Shown one piece after another: positions 34,058 through 44,270 of a DNA stretch of 64,000 nt. Every line of letters begins with the position of its first letter. Position 1 is the stretch's first letter. A model generated the notes under the pieces. That model was not told the DNA's origin, ran no database searches, and worked only from the letters and a program-made list of their open reading frames with translations. This DNA is from Bacteroidota bacterium (GTDB lineage Bacteria; Bacteroidota; Ignavibacteria; Palsa-1295). Made by a program: the position numbers and the translations under genes. Location of the stretch: assembly GCA_030706745.1 (NCBI GenBank), contig JAUZNX010000003.1, forward strand, positions 186,001 through 250,000, in the 5' to 3' direction.

Positions 34058-35641
34058 ATGAAAGCTCTATCGCGCGCCATCCTTCTTGTTCTCACGCTCG
34101 CCAGCGTGCAGGTGGGCCGTGCGCAGGACCGCGGACAGATTCAGATTACTGGCGATAGTCTCGTCGCTGGCGACATCAACGGCCAGCCGGTCGAGCAAAT
34201 CATCGGACACTTCCAATTTGTGCAAGGGCCGCTCTATGGCTCCGCCGACAAGGCAATAAAGTACACGAACGGTCATCGCGTGGATTTGATCGGCAACGTC
34301 GCGATCCATCAGGATACCCTCTCGCTCTATGCGCCTCGCGCCACGTACAATGATTCAACGCACCTCGGTCATGCCGATGGCGGCGTGCGGCTGTTCGATC
34401 GCGACATCGAGCTGACTGCCTCCGAAGGCGACTACGACATGGACAATCAGATCGCGCGGTTTCGGCGGCACGTGACGATCACACAAGGCAAGACCACGAG
34501 CGTTTCGGATTCGCTGGTGTATTATCGGGCTACCCAAACCACGATTTTGCTTGGCCATGCAGAGGCGAAAAGTGATTCCGGCTCCCTCTCCGGTGATACC
34601 ATTATTTACTTGAAGGCGCTGGACGAAACAACGGTCAAAGGCAATGTGCATCTTGCGAACGACTCGCTTCGGCTCTCCTCGGATTGGCTTCTCGATGCGC
34701 GGGCGCAGGGCCAGATGCGCGCGCGCGGGCATGTCGCGGTTGAAGATATCCCGAATCAGACGACCGTCTTTGGCGATACACTTGCCCGCTTCGCCAAGCT
34801 AAATTACATGATCGTGCCCCGCCGACCTCTGCTTGAAATGCTGGATAGCTCGCAAGTCCGCGACAGCACCGGCAAGATGGTCACGCACTTTGACACGACG
34901 TTCCTCCGGGCCGATACGATGAAGATCTTCCAAGGCGATTCGGCTCGATTTGTGGCGATCGATAGCGTTCGTCTCCTGCGTTTGGGCTTTAGTCTGATTG
35001 GCGGGACGCTTGTCTACGATCAGGCGCGCGAAGTCATTACCGTCTCGCACTCTGCTCGCCAGCGTGTCTGGAACGACTCGACCGAGATCAACGCCGATAG
35101 CATCGCGATGACAATGCGCGACCGTCACATTCAGCGCATTTATGCCTTGCGTCATGCCTTCGCCACAAGCCCGGTTGATTCGTTTCCGAACTCGGGCCGG
35201 ATCCATCAACTCGAGGGTGACAGCATGGTGCTCATCGTCACCCGGGATACCGCGCGGCAACTTTATGATCTCGGCAACGCCTTATCCATTTACTTTCTCA
35301 TCAGCGATGGCAAGCCGGACGGCGTGAATCGATCGAGCGGCGATACGATCCGCATGGACTTCAAGGGCAAGTCCGTCGAGCGGCTCGCGATTCTCTCCGG
35401 CACTGAAGGCGAGTACTTTCCCGAGCGATTCGTCGGCAAGCGCGCCAAGTCATTCCGGCTTGCTGATTACGAACGGCATACTCAATTGCGACCACGCCGG
35501 GAAGAATTTGTCCTGCCATGGGAATTGCCAGCGGCACCTCCGCCAACGCCACGAGCAAAGCCGCAACTGCCTAAGACACCAAAGCCGGGACAACCGGAAC
35601 CAACGCCAAAGCCGCCCGTTCAACGAAAGTCTGCAAGCTGA
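34058..35641 (+). CDS. OstA/LptA-like periplasmic LPS-transport protein
   Basis: 527 residues from [23 protein letters not shown]; a much longer frame upstream is spurious. Repeated OstA-type beta-jellyroll units: [104 protein letters not shown]. The C-terminus is Pro/Lys-rich. It lies four bases before lptB, an LPS-export arrangement. It is longer than LptA and may be a fused bridge-like variant. Confidence 0.82.
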   Translation: MKALSRAILLVLTLASVQVGRAQDRGQIQITGDSLVAGDINGQPVEQIIGHFQFVQGPLYGSADKAIKYTNGHRVDLIGNVAIHQDTLSLYAPRATYNDSTHLGHADGGVRLFDRDIELTASEGDYDMDNQIARFRRHVTITQGKTTSVSDSLVYYRATQTTILLGHAEAKSDSGSLSGDTIIYLKALDETTVKGNVHLANDSLRLSSDWLLDARAQGQMRARGHVAVEDIPNQTTVFGDTLARFAKLNYMIVPRRPLLEMLDSSQVRDSTGKMVTHFDTTFLRADTMKIFQGDSARFVAIDSVRLLRLGFSLIGGTLVYDQAREVITVSHSARQRVWNDSTEINADSIAMTMRDRHIQRIYALRHAFATSPVDSFPNSGRIHQLEGDSMVLIVTRDTARQLYDLGNALSIYFLISDGKPDGVNRSSGDTIRMDFKGKSVERLAILSGTEGEYFPERFVGKRAKSFRLADYERHTQLRPRREEFVLPWELPAAPPPTPRAKPQLPKTPKPGQPEPTPKPPVQRKSAS

Positions 35642-35645
35642 CCTC

Positions 35646-36398
35646 ATGCAAGAATTACGCTCCGAGCACCTCAAGAAGATTTACGGCAAGCGGACGGTCG
35701 TCCGGGATTCCAGTGTCTACGTCGTCCCCGGCGAAATCGTCGGGTTGCTCGGCCCAAATGGTGCTGGCAAGACCACGACGTTCTACATGATCACCGGCCT
35801 CATCAAGCCGAATGAAGGCCGCGTGCTGCTGAACGGCGAGGACATCACTGCCCTGCCGATGTATGCCCGTGCGCGCAAAGGCATTGGCTATTTGCCACAG
35901 GAGGCATCGGTGTTCCGCAAGATGTCGGTCGAAGAGAATCTGCTCGCAGTGCTTGAACTCATGCCGCTATCGAGGAAAGAGCGCCAATCGCGGTGCGAGG
36001 AATTGCTGGAGGAGTTGAACATCGCGAATATTCGTAAATCGCCGGGCTATGCACTTTCCGGCGGCGAGCGGCGCCGATGTGAGATCGCTCGGTCGCTCGC
36101 GACCAACCCAGGTTATATCCTGCTCGATGAGCCATTCGCCGGAATCGACCCGATCACGGTCGAAGAGATCATGCAGATCGTCATTCGGCTCAAAGGCCGT
36201 GGCATCGGTGTGCTCATCACGGATCACAACGTGCATGAGACGCTCTCGATCACCGATCGCGCGTACATCCTGATTGATGGTACCATCTATCGCGCCGGAA
36301 GCGCCGATGAACTGGCTGAGGATGAGGAGATTCGGCGGCTGTATCTCGGCGAAACGTTTAAGTTGGAGCGATACCGGGATCGAGTTGATAGTCAGTAG
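35646..36398 (+). CDS. lptB: LPS export ABC transporter ATPase LptB
   Basis: 250 residues. Walker [11 protein letters not shown]-loop [10 protein letters not shown], signature [13 protein letters not shown], Walker [15 protein letters not shown] and switch His in [10 protein letters not shown]. The GERRR variant of the signature and length are typical of LptB. Powers LPS transport with the upstream OstA-like protein. The 3' end of the frame (VDSQ) runs into a 7-bp repeat array. Confidence 0.95.
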   Translation: MQELRSEHLKKIYGKRTVVRDSSVYVVPGEIVGLLGPNGAGKTTTFYMITGLIKPNEGRVLLNGEDITALPMYARARKGIGYLPQEASVFRKMSVEENLLAVLELMPLSRKERQSRCEELLEELNIANIRKSPGYALSGGERRRCEIARSLATNPGYILLDEPFAGIDPITVEEIMQIVIRLKGRGIGVLITDHNVHETLSITDRAYILIDGTIYRAGSADELAEDEEIRRLYLGETFKLERYRDRVDSQ

Positions 36399-36500
36399 TT
36401 GATTGTTGATAGTGGATAGTGGATAGTGCATGGTCAAAGAACGGGATCCTCCCGTATTATTCTATCCACTATCAACTATCCACTATCCACCATCCACTAA
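36384..36500. repeat. Inverted 7-bp repeat array after lptB
   Basis: Left arm is made of 7-mers such as GTTGATA and GTGGATA, the right arm of CACTATC and AACTATC, i.e. the reverse complement. Between them ACGGGA/TCCCGT closes a small hairpin. It lies between lptB and the convergent aminopeptidase and likely ends both transcripts. Confidence 0.75.
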
Positions 36501-36530
36501 TTATGTAACAATCTCCCCATCGAAACTCAT

Positions 36531-38999
36531 TTATTGGCTCTCACCAAGACGCTTCCGCATTTTCGTGAGCGCTGCATCGTAGGTTGCTTTCATCTCCGGG
36601 CGAGTCATGCCTTGGGATTCCAACTCGTGCAGCGTCATCATATTGCCCATATCCGCCAATTTGTTGATCGCGGTGCCGCGGATACCGTTGTCACCGTTGT
36701 TTGTCAAATTCCACAGCGAGCGATACACAAGTCCTGAATCAACGGAGACCATGCCGCTGATCGCACCGATGAGGTTCGTCCGCGTCCACTTCGGCATGTC
36801 GTGCTGATTGATGAGTAGGATCAACTCATTAAGGGATTCCGGAGTCTTCGTTGCTTCAAGTACGCTTATTGCAGATTGCCGTATGCGATCGCGCGGCGAG
36901 TTAATCTTTAAGAAGTTCAACGCGTAACCATACGCTTTGGAATGATCGTAAAGCCAGAGAGCATTTAATGCACTGCCTACGACACTATAGCTGGAGTCAT
37001 GCTCGATCAAACCCATGAGGACTGGCTCGCCCATCTGTTGTGGCGCATGCGATGGAATCAGCATCGCGGCCTGTGCGCGCAAATCGGAGCGGTGGTCCTC
37101 CGTTGCAATCTCCATCAAGATCGGAGCGATGTCATGTGCGGAATCCGCAAATCTCGCGAGCGAAGCGAGCGCATGCTGGCGAACGGCCCAGAAGGTATCG
37201 GACACTGTCGTTTGACGTAGCGCCTCGAACGCGGCAGCGGAATACCCGACATTCTCAGGTGTCAGATTGAGCGCAGCCTGTGAACGCTCGATCGCCCATC
37301 TGGCGTGAGTTAGCTGATAGACCCACTCATCAGCAGTTTTATGAAAGCGTAACTCTTTGATGATGGTGTTGCCCTTATCGAATATCACCATGACGGGCTT
37401 TTGGGGCACGGAGAAGGTATAGGTTTGCGCTGAATCCTGCATCCGGACTGTCTCTTGCCTAACGGTACCATCTGGCATCGTAAATTCAATATCGATCGGA
37501 GTCTTGAATATTCCCGTCAGAGAATCGTGGGCTTGCGTCTGCGCGACATTCATATGCACTTGGTGCGCAACATCGTCGTAGGTGTATGCCACATCAAAGA
37601 TGGGATGTCCGCTCTTGAAGACCCACTCGTCGAAGAACCATTTCATGTTCTGTCCGGTGGCCTCTTCGATCGATCGCATCAAGTCCTGGGTCTCGACAGG
37701 TTGAAACTGATGAACCATGAGATAGTGGTGAATGGATGCCCACCATGCAGTATCACCAAGAATATGACGCAACATATTGAGCGTCGCGGCACCGCGCGGA
37801 TACGTGTTTACGGAGTACGCGTTTGTCGCCACAATGGGCCTCTTCCCCATACTGGTCTCGGCGCCGATCCCGGCATTTGCAGCACCCTGCATTTCCTCTT
37901 CGAATTCGTCCTGCCCATCCTGGTATTGGCGGAACATTCCTTCAAAGTATGTCGCAAATGATTCATTGAGCCACATATGAAGCCAGCCGCGGCAGGTGAC
38001 GACATCGCCAAACCACTGATGTGCAAGCTCGTGGGCGATGAGGCCTTCGGAGCTGAAATCGATTCCAGACCGCTTATCGAACATGACGTAATCGTTCAGC
38101 GTCGTGGCCGAGACGTTCTCCATTCCGCCGTAAGTAAAATCGGCGATGGCAATCTGCGCGTATTTTTCCCAGGCGTACTCAAAGCCGGTCTTGCTTGAAA
38201 AGAACTCGAGCATTCTTGGAGTAAGTCCGAAGATTCGATGCGCCTCGCTGGACCAACCCGGGTAGACCCAGTATTGCACTTCCTTGCCGCGCCACATGTC
38301 GGTCGGGACTTCATAATGGCCGATACCAAGCATGATGAGGTAAGTCGAGTATGGTTTATCTTCTTTCCAGTGCCAGGTAACTGAACCATCTTTATTCTTA
38401 TCCTTGCCGACGAGATGACCGTTTGAAAGCGCTTTTTGGTCCGAGCGGACCGTAACGTACATTTCGGTCGTGGTCTTATCATTGGGATAGTCGTATGTCG
38501 GGAGCCAATAGCGATTATCCTCGCCTTCGCCTTGTGTCCAAATTTGCTCGGGACGTTGTGTGTAAAATGTATCCGGTGCCATGAAATACATTCCCTTCTT
38601 CGGCATACCGGAGTATTGAATGCCGATCGTGATCGGCTGGCCGATCGGCATCGCATGACCAAACCGCATCGTCAGCTTATTATCCGCAGTATCGAAGCGA
38701 ACCGCAGTCTGCTTGCTCTTGCCTTCTTGCAGCCACACCTTCTCGATGTTTAGTCCATTTTCATCGAAGACGATCGTGTCCACCGGTCCGCGCTGCGGAA
38801 GTATTGTAAGTGTGTGCAACACAGTGCCCATTACCTTCTTTGCCGGCTCATCGAACGAAATATGCATTTCGATGTGCGAAATATCCGTCGCGTGAGTGCG
38901 GGATTGCTCCGGTGGATCCCAGCCTGTGAACTGAGCGCGAGCGAGCAATGGAAGAACAACAATGGCGAGTACAATCGAAAAATAGCGAAGTAGCTTCAT
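36531..38999 (-). CDS. Secreted M1-family aminopeptidase
   Basis: 822 residues with signal peptide (RYFSIVLAIVVLPLLARAQ). Catalytic motif HELAHQWFGD with the zinc Glu in NESFATYF, exopeptidase GGMENVSATTL, and the substrate segment TYDYPNDKTTTEMYV. A HEAT-like C-terminal region follows (ALEALRQ..., LNALWLYDHSKA). M1 enzymes remove N-terminal residues from peptides. Close to LPS genes but not in operon. Confidence 0.93.
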   Translation of the reverse strand: MKLLRYFSIVLAIVVLPLLARAQFTGWDPPEQSRTHATDISHIEMHISFDEPAKKVMGTVLHTLTILPQRGPVDTIVFDENGLNIEKVWLQEGKSKQTAVRFDTADNKLTMRFGHAMPIGQPITIGIQYSGMPKKGMYFMAPDTFYTQRPEQIWTQGEGEDNRYWLPTYDYPNDKTTTEMYVTVRSDQKALSNGHLVGKDKNKDGSVTWHWKEDKPYSTYLIMLGIGHYEVPTDMWRGKEVQYWVYPGWSSEAHRIFGLTPRMLEFFSSKTGFEYAWEKYAQIAIADFTYGGMENVSATTLNDYVMFDKRSGIDFSSEGLIAHELAHQWFGDVVTCRGWLHMWLNESFATYFEGMFRQYQDGQDEFEEEMQGAANAGIGAETSMGKRPIVATNAYSVNTYPRGAATLNMLRHILGDTAWWASIHHYLMVHQFQPVETQDLMRSIEEATGQNMKWFFDEWVFKSGHPIFDVAYTYDDVAHQVHMNVAQTQAHDSLTGIFKTPIDIEFTMPDGTVRQETVRMQDSAQTYTFSVPQKPVMVIFDKGNTIIKELRFHKTADEWVYQLTHARWAIERSQAALNLTPENVGYSAAAFEALRQTTVSDTFWAVRQHALASLARFADSAHDIAPILMEIATEDHRSDLRAQAAMLIPSHAPQQMGEPVLMGLIEHDSSYSVVGSALNALWLYDHSKAYGYALNFLKINSPRDRIRQSAISVLEATKTPESLNELILLINQHDMPKWTRTNLIGAISGMVSVDSGLVYRSLWNLTNNGDNGIRGTAINKLADMGNMMTLHELESQGMTRPEMKATYDAALTKMRKRLGESQ

Positions 39000-39059
39000 G
39001 CAATTTGAAATAATAGAACTGCAAATTTACCTTATCTTTCACCTCCTCCCCTAAAAAGC

Positions 39060-39088
39060 GAAGGGACACACTGTCCGTGTGTCCCTTC
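39060..39088 (-). terminator. Rho-independent terminator after Spy-like lipoprotein
   Basis: GAAGGGACACAC and GTGTGTCCCTTC pair exactly around a 5-base loop, and on the minus strand GCTTTTTAGG follows. It lies 22 bases after the stop at 39111. Confidence 0.8.
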
Positions 39089-39110
39089 AGAACGAGAGAT
39101 GTTGTTTCCC

Positions 39111-39899
39111 CTAACCATGTCTGTGGCGCCGGCGATCTCCCTCTCCGATCGGCTTCAAGACTGCAATTTGGTTGGCATTCAGGATGGTCTGAAGCTGAGC
39201 TTCGAACTGCGCCCGACGCGCCTGTGGCGTCAGCGTCGTATCCGCTTGAAGGCTGGCTTGCAGGTCTTCAATCAGGGTGATCTGGGTCGCGGTAAGTGTG
39301 TCACCGGCAGCCGCGAGCACCTGTTCCATCCTGGCAAGCACGATGCTATCGCGGACGGCGGGAGCCATTGACTGCAGGCTATCCAAGTCATGATTATTGT
39401 GTTGACGCCCCGAAAGCGGTCCACGTCCATAATGTTCAGGAGGAACAGCCGGAGGCATCAACGCTTTGAGTTGTACGAGCTGTGCAGGCGTTAAGATATT
39501 TGCGAGACCATTCTGCAGCGCGACCTGATATTGCTGCCGCAGTGCCCGAACTGAGTCGCGATTCAGTGTCCCCGAGGCTTTCATCGTCGTAATCTGTTTT
39601 TGAATTGCGAGCCGGAGTGAATCCTGCAATGCCTGAATTGCGATAACCTGGGTGTCGCTCAGACCAAGCTGCTCCTGCAGATATTGTACTGGGAAGCATG
39701 CCGGCGATGGAGTCCGGTCCGTATCACCCAACGGTTGCGTGTTAAAAAATGCGCTGGCTGAGTAACTGACCGGCGTCGAAGTTGCCGGCGCCGAGTTGGG
39801 GCTTGAACATGCTGTGATTAGAACAGGCGTGAGTCCAAGTAAAGCGAACAGAATCCGTTGAGTATACGCGCGGGCATACTCTGCGATGAATAACTTCAT
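39111..39899 (-). CDS. Spy/CpxP-like lipoprotein
   Basis: 262 residues with lipobox VLITAC. Several LTxxQ-type motifs of the Spy/CpxP family: LSDTQVIAIQAL, LTPAQLVQLKAL, LTATQITLIEDL, LNANQIAVLK. Helical, Gln/Ala-rich, ends in RRRHRHG. Such proteins act as periplasmic chaperones or stress sensors. Here a lipid anchor and about double length are unusual. Confidence 0.7.
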   Translation of the reverse strand: MKLFIAEYARAYTQRILFALLGLTPVLITACSSPNSAPATSTPVSYSASAFFNTQPLGDTDRTPSPACFPVQYLQEQLGLSDTQVIAIQALQDSLRLAIQKQITTMKASGTLNRDSVRALRQQYQVALQNGLANILTPAQLVQLKALMPPAVPPEHYGRGPLSGRQHNNHDLDSLQSMAPAVRDSIVLARMEQVLAAAGDTLTATQITLIEDLQASLQADTTLTPQARRAQFEAQLQTILNANQIAVLKPIGEGDRRRHRHG

Positions 39900-40113
39900 T
39901 ACAGACCTCGTCTAATTAATAACGTTCGTTGTGACTCGATTGACAGACCTCGCGCTGCTTCTTCAGCACAGGGTCGGCAGGCTACACAATCGGGCGGCTT
40001 CGCGACGACCTTGCGATTAGTTGACCTTCAGTGATAGAACGCCTTCAGGCACGACTTATCACAAGCATTTTTCTGAGTATGAAGTTAATTCCACTTCACG
40101 ATTGGCGATCGAA

Positions 40114-43100
40114 TCACATTAGATGGAGCGCCTGACTTACGGTCGCCTTCTGCTCCAATTCATGTACCGCAAAATAGCCGGTTGCCGGACTGGCACTCGC
40201 GTCGCGACCGACGTACCGAACCGCTAGATTTGGAAATAGCCCTTCAAGTCGTGGGCGGATGAATGTCCAGGCTCCCATATTCTTCGGCTCTTCCTGGCAC
40301 CATACGATCTCACGCGCATTTGGATAGTCCTCGACGATCCGTTGAAGCGCCTCACCCGGGATGGGATATAGTTGTTCGAGTCGCACGAGCGCAACCGTTT
40401 CGTTATCTCCGCGAGCCTCGAGCAAATCGTAGTAGACTTTGCCGCTACATACAACGACTCGCTTTACCTCCGTGTGGTCTTTCAGGCCCGCATCGTCAAT
40501 CACCGGAAGGAAACCGCCAGTTGTAAAATCATCAATCGTCGATCCCGCGGCTGGCAGACGAAGTAAACTCTTCGGGGTCATAACGATCAGCGGAATTCGC
40601 TCCACTTGAGTTGCCTGACGACGGAGTAGGTGAAAATACTGCGCCGGGTTTGTCGGATTCGCAACCTGAAGATTATTCTCCGCGCAGAGTTGCAGGAAGC
40701 GTTCGAGTCGTGCACTCGAATGCTCCGGGCCTTGCCCTTCATATCCATGCGGCAGCAACATGACCAGCCTAGACTTCTGCTTCCATTTTTCCTCTGCCGC
40801 GGCGATAAACTGATCGATAATCGTCTGCGCGCCATTAGCGAAATCGCCAAACTGGGCTTCCCAGATTACGAGATCATTTTCGGCAATAACCGAATATCCA
40901 TACTCGAAGCCAAGCACGCCCTCTTCAGAAAGAGAGCTGTCGTACACCTCGAACAAAGCCTTCGCGCCATTCAAATGTGCGAGCGGAATCCACTTCTCGC
41001 CGGATTCAATGTCATACATCGCGGCGTGGCGCTGGCTAAAGGTGCCACGACCGGAGTCTTGTCCGCTCAAGCGGACGTGCGTGCCTTCGAGGACGAGCGA
41101 GCCAAAGGCGAGCGCTTCGCCAAAAGCCCAATCGGCATTCGATTCTCCCGCACCCATCTTGGCTCGCCTGGCAAGTTGGCTCACCATCTTCGGGTTCAAG
41201 TGGAATGCCTGTGGTACGATCGAAATCTGTTGGGTGATCTCATCGAGTATCGCTCGATCCATACCGGTGGCGATACTAACCGAGCCGTCTCGCTCCGGTG
41301 TCGTTTCGGGAAGCGATTCAGTCTTCCTCAACCCGGCAACAACAACTTTCGCGCGCTGTAACGCCTCATTATAGCGACGGATCCGCTCTGCGACCAAGTC
41401 CTTGACTTCTTGCTCGGTGACGACTCTCTCCTTCACGAGCCGCTGTGCATAAATCGTGCGGACACCCGGGTGAGCTTTAACACGCGAGTACATGAGAGGC
41501 TGCGTATAGCTCGGCTCGTCTGATTCGTTATGTCCCAGACGACGAAAGCCGATGACATCGAGGACAATATCCTTGTGATAGGTCCGGCGATACTCGAGTG
41601 CAAGCAACAGGGTGCGATAGGCCGCATCGGGATCGTCACCGTTGATATGGAAAATCGGCGATTGGGTCATTCGCGCAATATCTGTCGAATAGACCGTTGA
41701 TCGGCCTTCGGCAGGATTCGTCGTAAAGCCAATCTGATTATTGACGACAATATGAATCGTCCCACCGACGCCGTAACCAGATAGCTGTGCGAGATTGAGC
41801 GTTTCCATAACGATGCCTTGACCGGCAAAGGCGGCATCGCCATGTATCAGCACCGGAAGAATCTTCTCCCAACTCAACGTTTGAATGTTGAATGCTGAGG
41901 ATGCCTTTCTTTCATCATTCATCATCCCTAACTCATCATTCCCCCGGAGCGCGTCCTGCTTGGCACGGACCATTCCTTCAACGACGGGATCGACGGCCTC
42001 GAGATGGCTCGGATTATTTGCGAGCGTGAGTTTGACCGTTCGCGACTGAGTCTGGCGTTCGCCAGTCGCGCCCTGATGATATTTTACATCGCCTTCATCC
42101 GCAGGAAAATTTGGATGGACCGAGCCTTCGAAGGATGTGAAAATGCGCTCGCAATAATGGCCAATCACATTCGCGATCACGTTTAACCGGCCACGGTGCG
42201 ACGACCCGAAGACAATTTCTTCAACACCATCGCCGGCGGCTTGCTCGATCAGTTGATCGAGTAATGGAATCAGCGTTTCGCAGCCTTCGACAGAGAATCG
42301 CTTTTGGCCGAGATAATTGGTGTGTAGGAACCGCTCGAACTGCTCGGCGGAAATTAGCTTCCAAAGAATCTGCTTGCGAACCTCTGGCTCGACTGGCTGT
42401 GCGGCGCTCTCCACGCGCTGCTGGATCCATAGCTTCTCTTCCCGGCTCTGGATGTGCCGGTATTCCACGCCGACCGTTCCGCAATAGGCCTGCCGGAGTG
42501 CATCGATGATTGTTCGCAGCGTCGCAATGCCGAGTCCAGATAAAGTACCGGCATCGAATTCGCGGTCCAGATCCCAGATTGTCAGACCATATGTCTCGAT
42601 GTCGAGTTCAGGATTATAACTGACCTTCACCGCATGGAGCGGATCCAGATCGGCGATGAGATGTCCACGCACGCGGTAGGCATTAATCATTTCGAGTACG
42701 CCGGCCTGCTTGCGCAATTGGAGCCGCTCTCGTGCCTGCGAGGAGAGGAGCGCAGGGTTTGTGTCGATCCCCCAGTGGAAAGGTCGTACCGGAATTTCTA
42801 TGTCCCCAAATATTCGAGCATAGAACTGGTCCTTACCAAGTAATAGCTCATGGATGCGTGCCAGCATTGCGCCGGATTCCGCACCCTGAATGAGACGGTG
42901 ATCGTAGGTATTAGAGATTTGGACGACCTTACTCACGCCCAGAAGCGTCAACGCTTCGGGCGTCATCGCCTGATACTCAGCAGGATATTCAATCGCACCT
43001 GTCGCGATAATCATCGACTGCCCGGACATGAGTCGCGGCACGGAGCCAACGGTCCCAAGCGTGCCGGGATTCGTTATAGAGATCGTGGTGCCTTCGAAGT

Positions 43101-43812
43101 CCGCAATTTCAAGCTTGCCAGTTCGAGCTCGTGTGACTACATCATCATAGGCCCGAAGAAATTCCGAGAATGTGAGCGTGCTCGCACGCTTGACGTTTGG
43201 CACCAGCAACGTTCGGCTTCCATCCTGCCGCTGGACATCAACAGCAACTCCTAAGTTTATGTCTGCTCGTTTGATTCTTGCAGGTCCCTCTGCGGAAAGC
43301 TTCAAAGCATCGTTCATCTGCGCAAACCCGTCCATCGCTCGGATGATCGCCCATGCAATAATATGTGTGTAAGAGACTTTGGATAAACCTCGTAGCACTC
43401 TGTAATCATTGATGACGCGTCGATTTTCCTCGAGCACCTTTACCGGAACCAACCGAACGGATGTTGCCGTCGGCACGGTAAGACTCTGCTCCATATTCTC
43501 GACGAGTTTTTTCGCGCCGCCGCGAAGCAGTTCAGCACCGCCTGTGAGTGTGGCGGGGGCAGCCATGGGACTGATCGGACCGGCAGGACTGATGGGTTCA
43601 ACTGTCTGAGTAGGAGTTTTTCCGTTTGAACTCGCCCCGCCAATCAGTTCTTCGAAATAGCTGCTCCAGCTTTCATCGACAAATGACGGATTGGATTGAT
43701 AGCGATCGAGAAGTGTTTCGACGTAGCTGGCGTTTGCGCCAAAATCCTGTGCGATCCTGGCTGAGATGTTTTTGTTGTTGTTTTGCATTCCGATAGATTC
43801 TATAGAATCCAT
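40114..43812 (-). CDS. kgd: Multifunctional 2-oxoglutarate dehydrogenase (E1-E2 fusion, KGD type)
   Basis: 1232 residues from ATG 43812; ATG 43788 is equally possible. N-terminal SucA-like helix (ASYVETLLDRYQSNPSFVDESW), then a catalytic acyltransferase domain (VSYTHIIAWAIIRAM, ITNPGTLGTVGSVPRLMSGQ, TYDHRLIQGAESG) and an E1 thiamine-diphosphate domain (HRGRLNVIANVIG, HGDAAFAGQG, RRLGHNESDEP, FEYGYSV, HGYEGQGPEHSSARLERFLQ). The domain order is that of mycobacterial KGD, of the TCA cycle. An in-frame insert of about 25 residues made of 7-bp repeats lies before the HGDAAFAGQG motif. No lipoyl domain. Confidence 0.93.
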   Translation of the reverse strand: MDSIESIGMQNNNKNISARIAQDFGANASYVETLLDRYQSNPSFVDESWSSYFEELIGGASSNGKTPTQTVEPISPAGPISPMAAPATLTGGAELLRGGAKKLVENMEQSLTVPTATSVRLVPVKVLEENRRVINDYRVLRGLSKVSYTHIIAWAIIRAMDGFAQMNDALKLSAEGPARIKRADINLGVAVDVQRQDGSRTLLVPNVKRASTLTFSEFLRAYDDVVTRARTGKLEIADFEGTTISITNPGTLGTVGSVPRLMSGQSMIIATGAIEYPAEYQAMTPEALTLLGVSKVVQISNTYDHRLIQGAESGAMLARIHELLLGKDQFYARIFGDIEIPVRPFHWGIDTNPALLSSQARERLQLRKQAGVLEMINAYRVRGHLIADLDPLHAVKVSYNPELDIETYGLTIWDLDREFDAGTLSGLGIATLRTIIDALRQAYCGTVGVEYRHIQSREEKLWIQQRVESAAQPVEPEVRKQILWKLISAEQFERFLHTNYLGQKRFSVEGCETLIPLLDQLIEQAAGDGVEEIVFGSSHRGRLNVIANVIGHYCERIFTSFEGSVHPNFPADEGDVKYHQGATGERQTQSRTVKLTLANNPSHLEAVDPVVEGMVRAKQDALRGNDELGMMNDERKASSAFNIQTLSWEKILPVLIHGDAAFAGQGIVMETLNLAQLSGYGVGGTIHIVVNNQIGFTTNPAEGRSTVYSTDIARMTQSPIFHINGDDPDAAYRTLLLALEYRRTYHKDIVLDVIGFRRLGHNESDEPSYTQPLMYSRVKAHPGVRTIYAQRLVKERVVTEQEVKDLVAERIRRYNEALQRAKVVVAGLRKTESLPETTPERDGSVSIATGMDRAILDEITQQISIVPQAFHLNPKMVSQLARRAKMGAGESNADWAFGEALAFGSLVLEGTHVRLSGQDSGRGTFSQRHAAMYDIESGEKWIPLAHLNGAKALFEVYDSSLSEEGVLGFEYGYSVIAENDLVIWEAQFGDFANGAQTIIDQFIAAAEEKWKQKSRLVMLLPHGYEGQGPEHSSARLERFLQLCAENNLQVANPTNPAQYFHLLRRQATQVERIPLIVMTPKSLLRLPAAGSTIDDFTTGGFLPVIDDAGLKDHTEVKRVVVCSGKVYYDLLEARGDNETVALVRLEQLYPIPGEALQRIVEDYPNAREIVWCQEEPKNMGAWTFIRPRLEGLFPNLAVRYVGRDASASPATGYFAVHELEQKATVSQALHLM
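41881..41941. repeat. 7-bp repeats inside kgd coding sequence
   Basis: Plus strand: TTGAATG twice, then CTGAGGA; further on TTCATCA twice, TCCCTAA, CTCATCA. The arms are partly inverted (11 of 13 match). In frame, they encode NDELGMMNDERKASSAFNIQT, which interrupts the conserved E1 sequence between AKQDALRG and LPVLIHGDAAF. Confidence 0.65.
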
Positions 43813-43930
43813 TGACTCTATACGATCTTTCGTACCAAACGTTGCGGACAATCGGGGACGGCAGTAAATGGAACGCCATAAAAATAGGCCCCTGCGCGGA
43901 GGACCGGAGTGCGCAAGAGCCTTGTCCCAG

Positions 43931-44003
43931 AGCCACCCACCGGACTTGAACCGGTGACCTGCTGATTACGAATCAGCTGCTCTACCAACTGAGCTAGGGT
44001 GGC
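43931..44003 (-). tRNA. tRNA-Thr (CGT)
   Basis: Acceptor GCCACCC/GGGTGGC, D-arm GCTCAGTTGGTAGAGC, anticodon loop TTCGTAA (anticodon CGT), T-arm with GTTCAAGTC. 73 bases, CCA not encoded. Transcribed toward kgd. Confidence 0.95.
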
Positions 44004-44085
44004 ATCGTGTAAGGCCGCCTCTTATGAGGCGCGCGTGTAACACCTTGCCTTTCATACGCGGTTCCTCTCGAAGTGCTTTAACTGC

Positions 44086-44186
44086 TGAGTGCTAAAAGCT
44101 ACGTCCTGAGATCAGTAATCACTTTTGCGAAACGATTTCCTGCCAACACATCTTTGCACTCAGCACTAAGGACTCAGCACTTAGTA
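44086..44186. repeat. Inverted 7-bp repeat array before tRNA-Gly
   Basis: Left side: GCTGAGT, GCTAAAA, GCTACGT; right side: CACTCAG, CACTAAG, GACTCAG, CACTTAG, the reverse complement of the left. A hairpin-forming intergenic array between two divergent tRNAs. Confidence 0.6.
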
Positions 44187-44196
44187 CGTGCTTGCT

Positions 44197-44268
<72 letters not shown>

Positions 44269-44270
44269 CA

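Noticed and set aside
36384-36500. Possible CRISPR array
   Set aside because: 7-bp units with inverted arms and no spacers of 30-40 bases.
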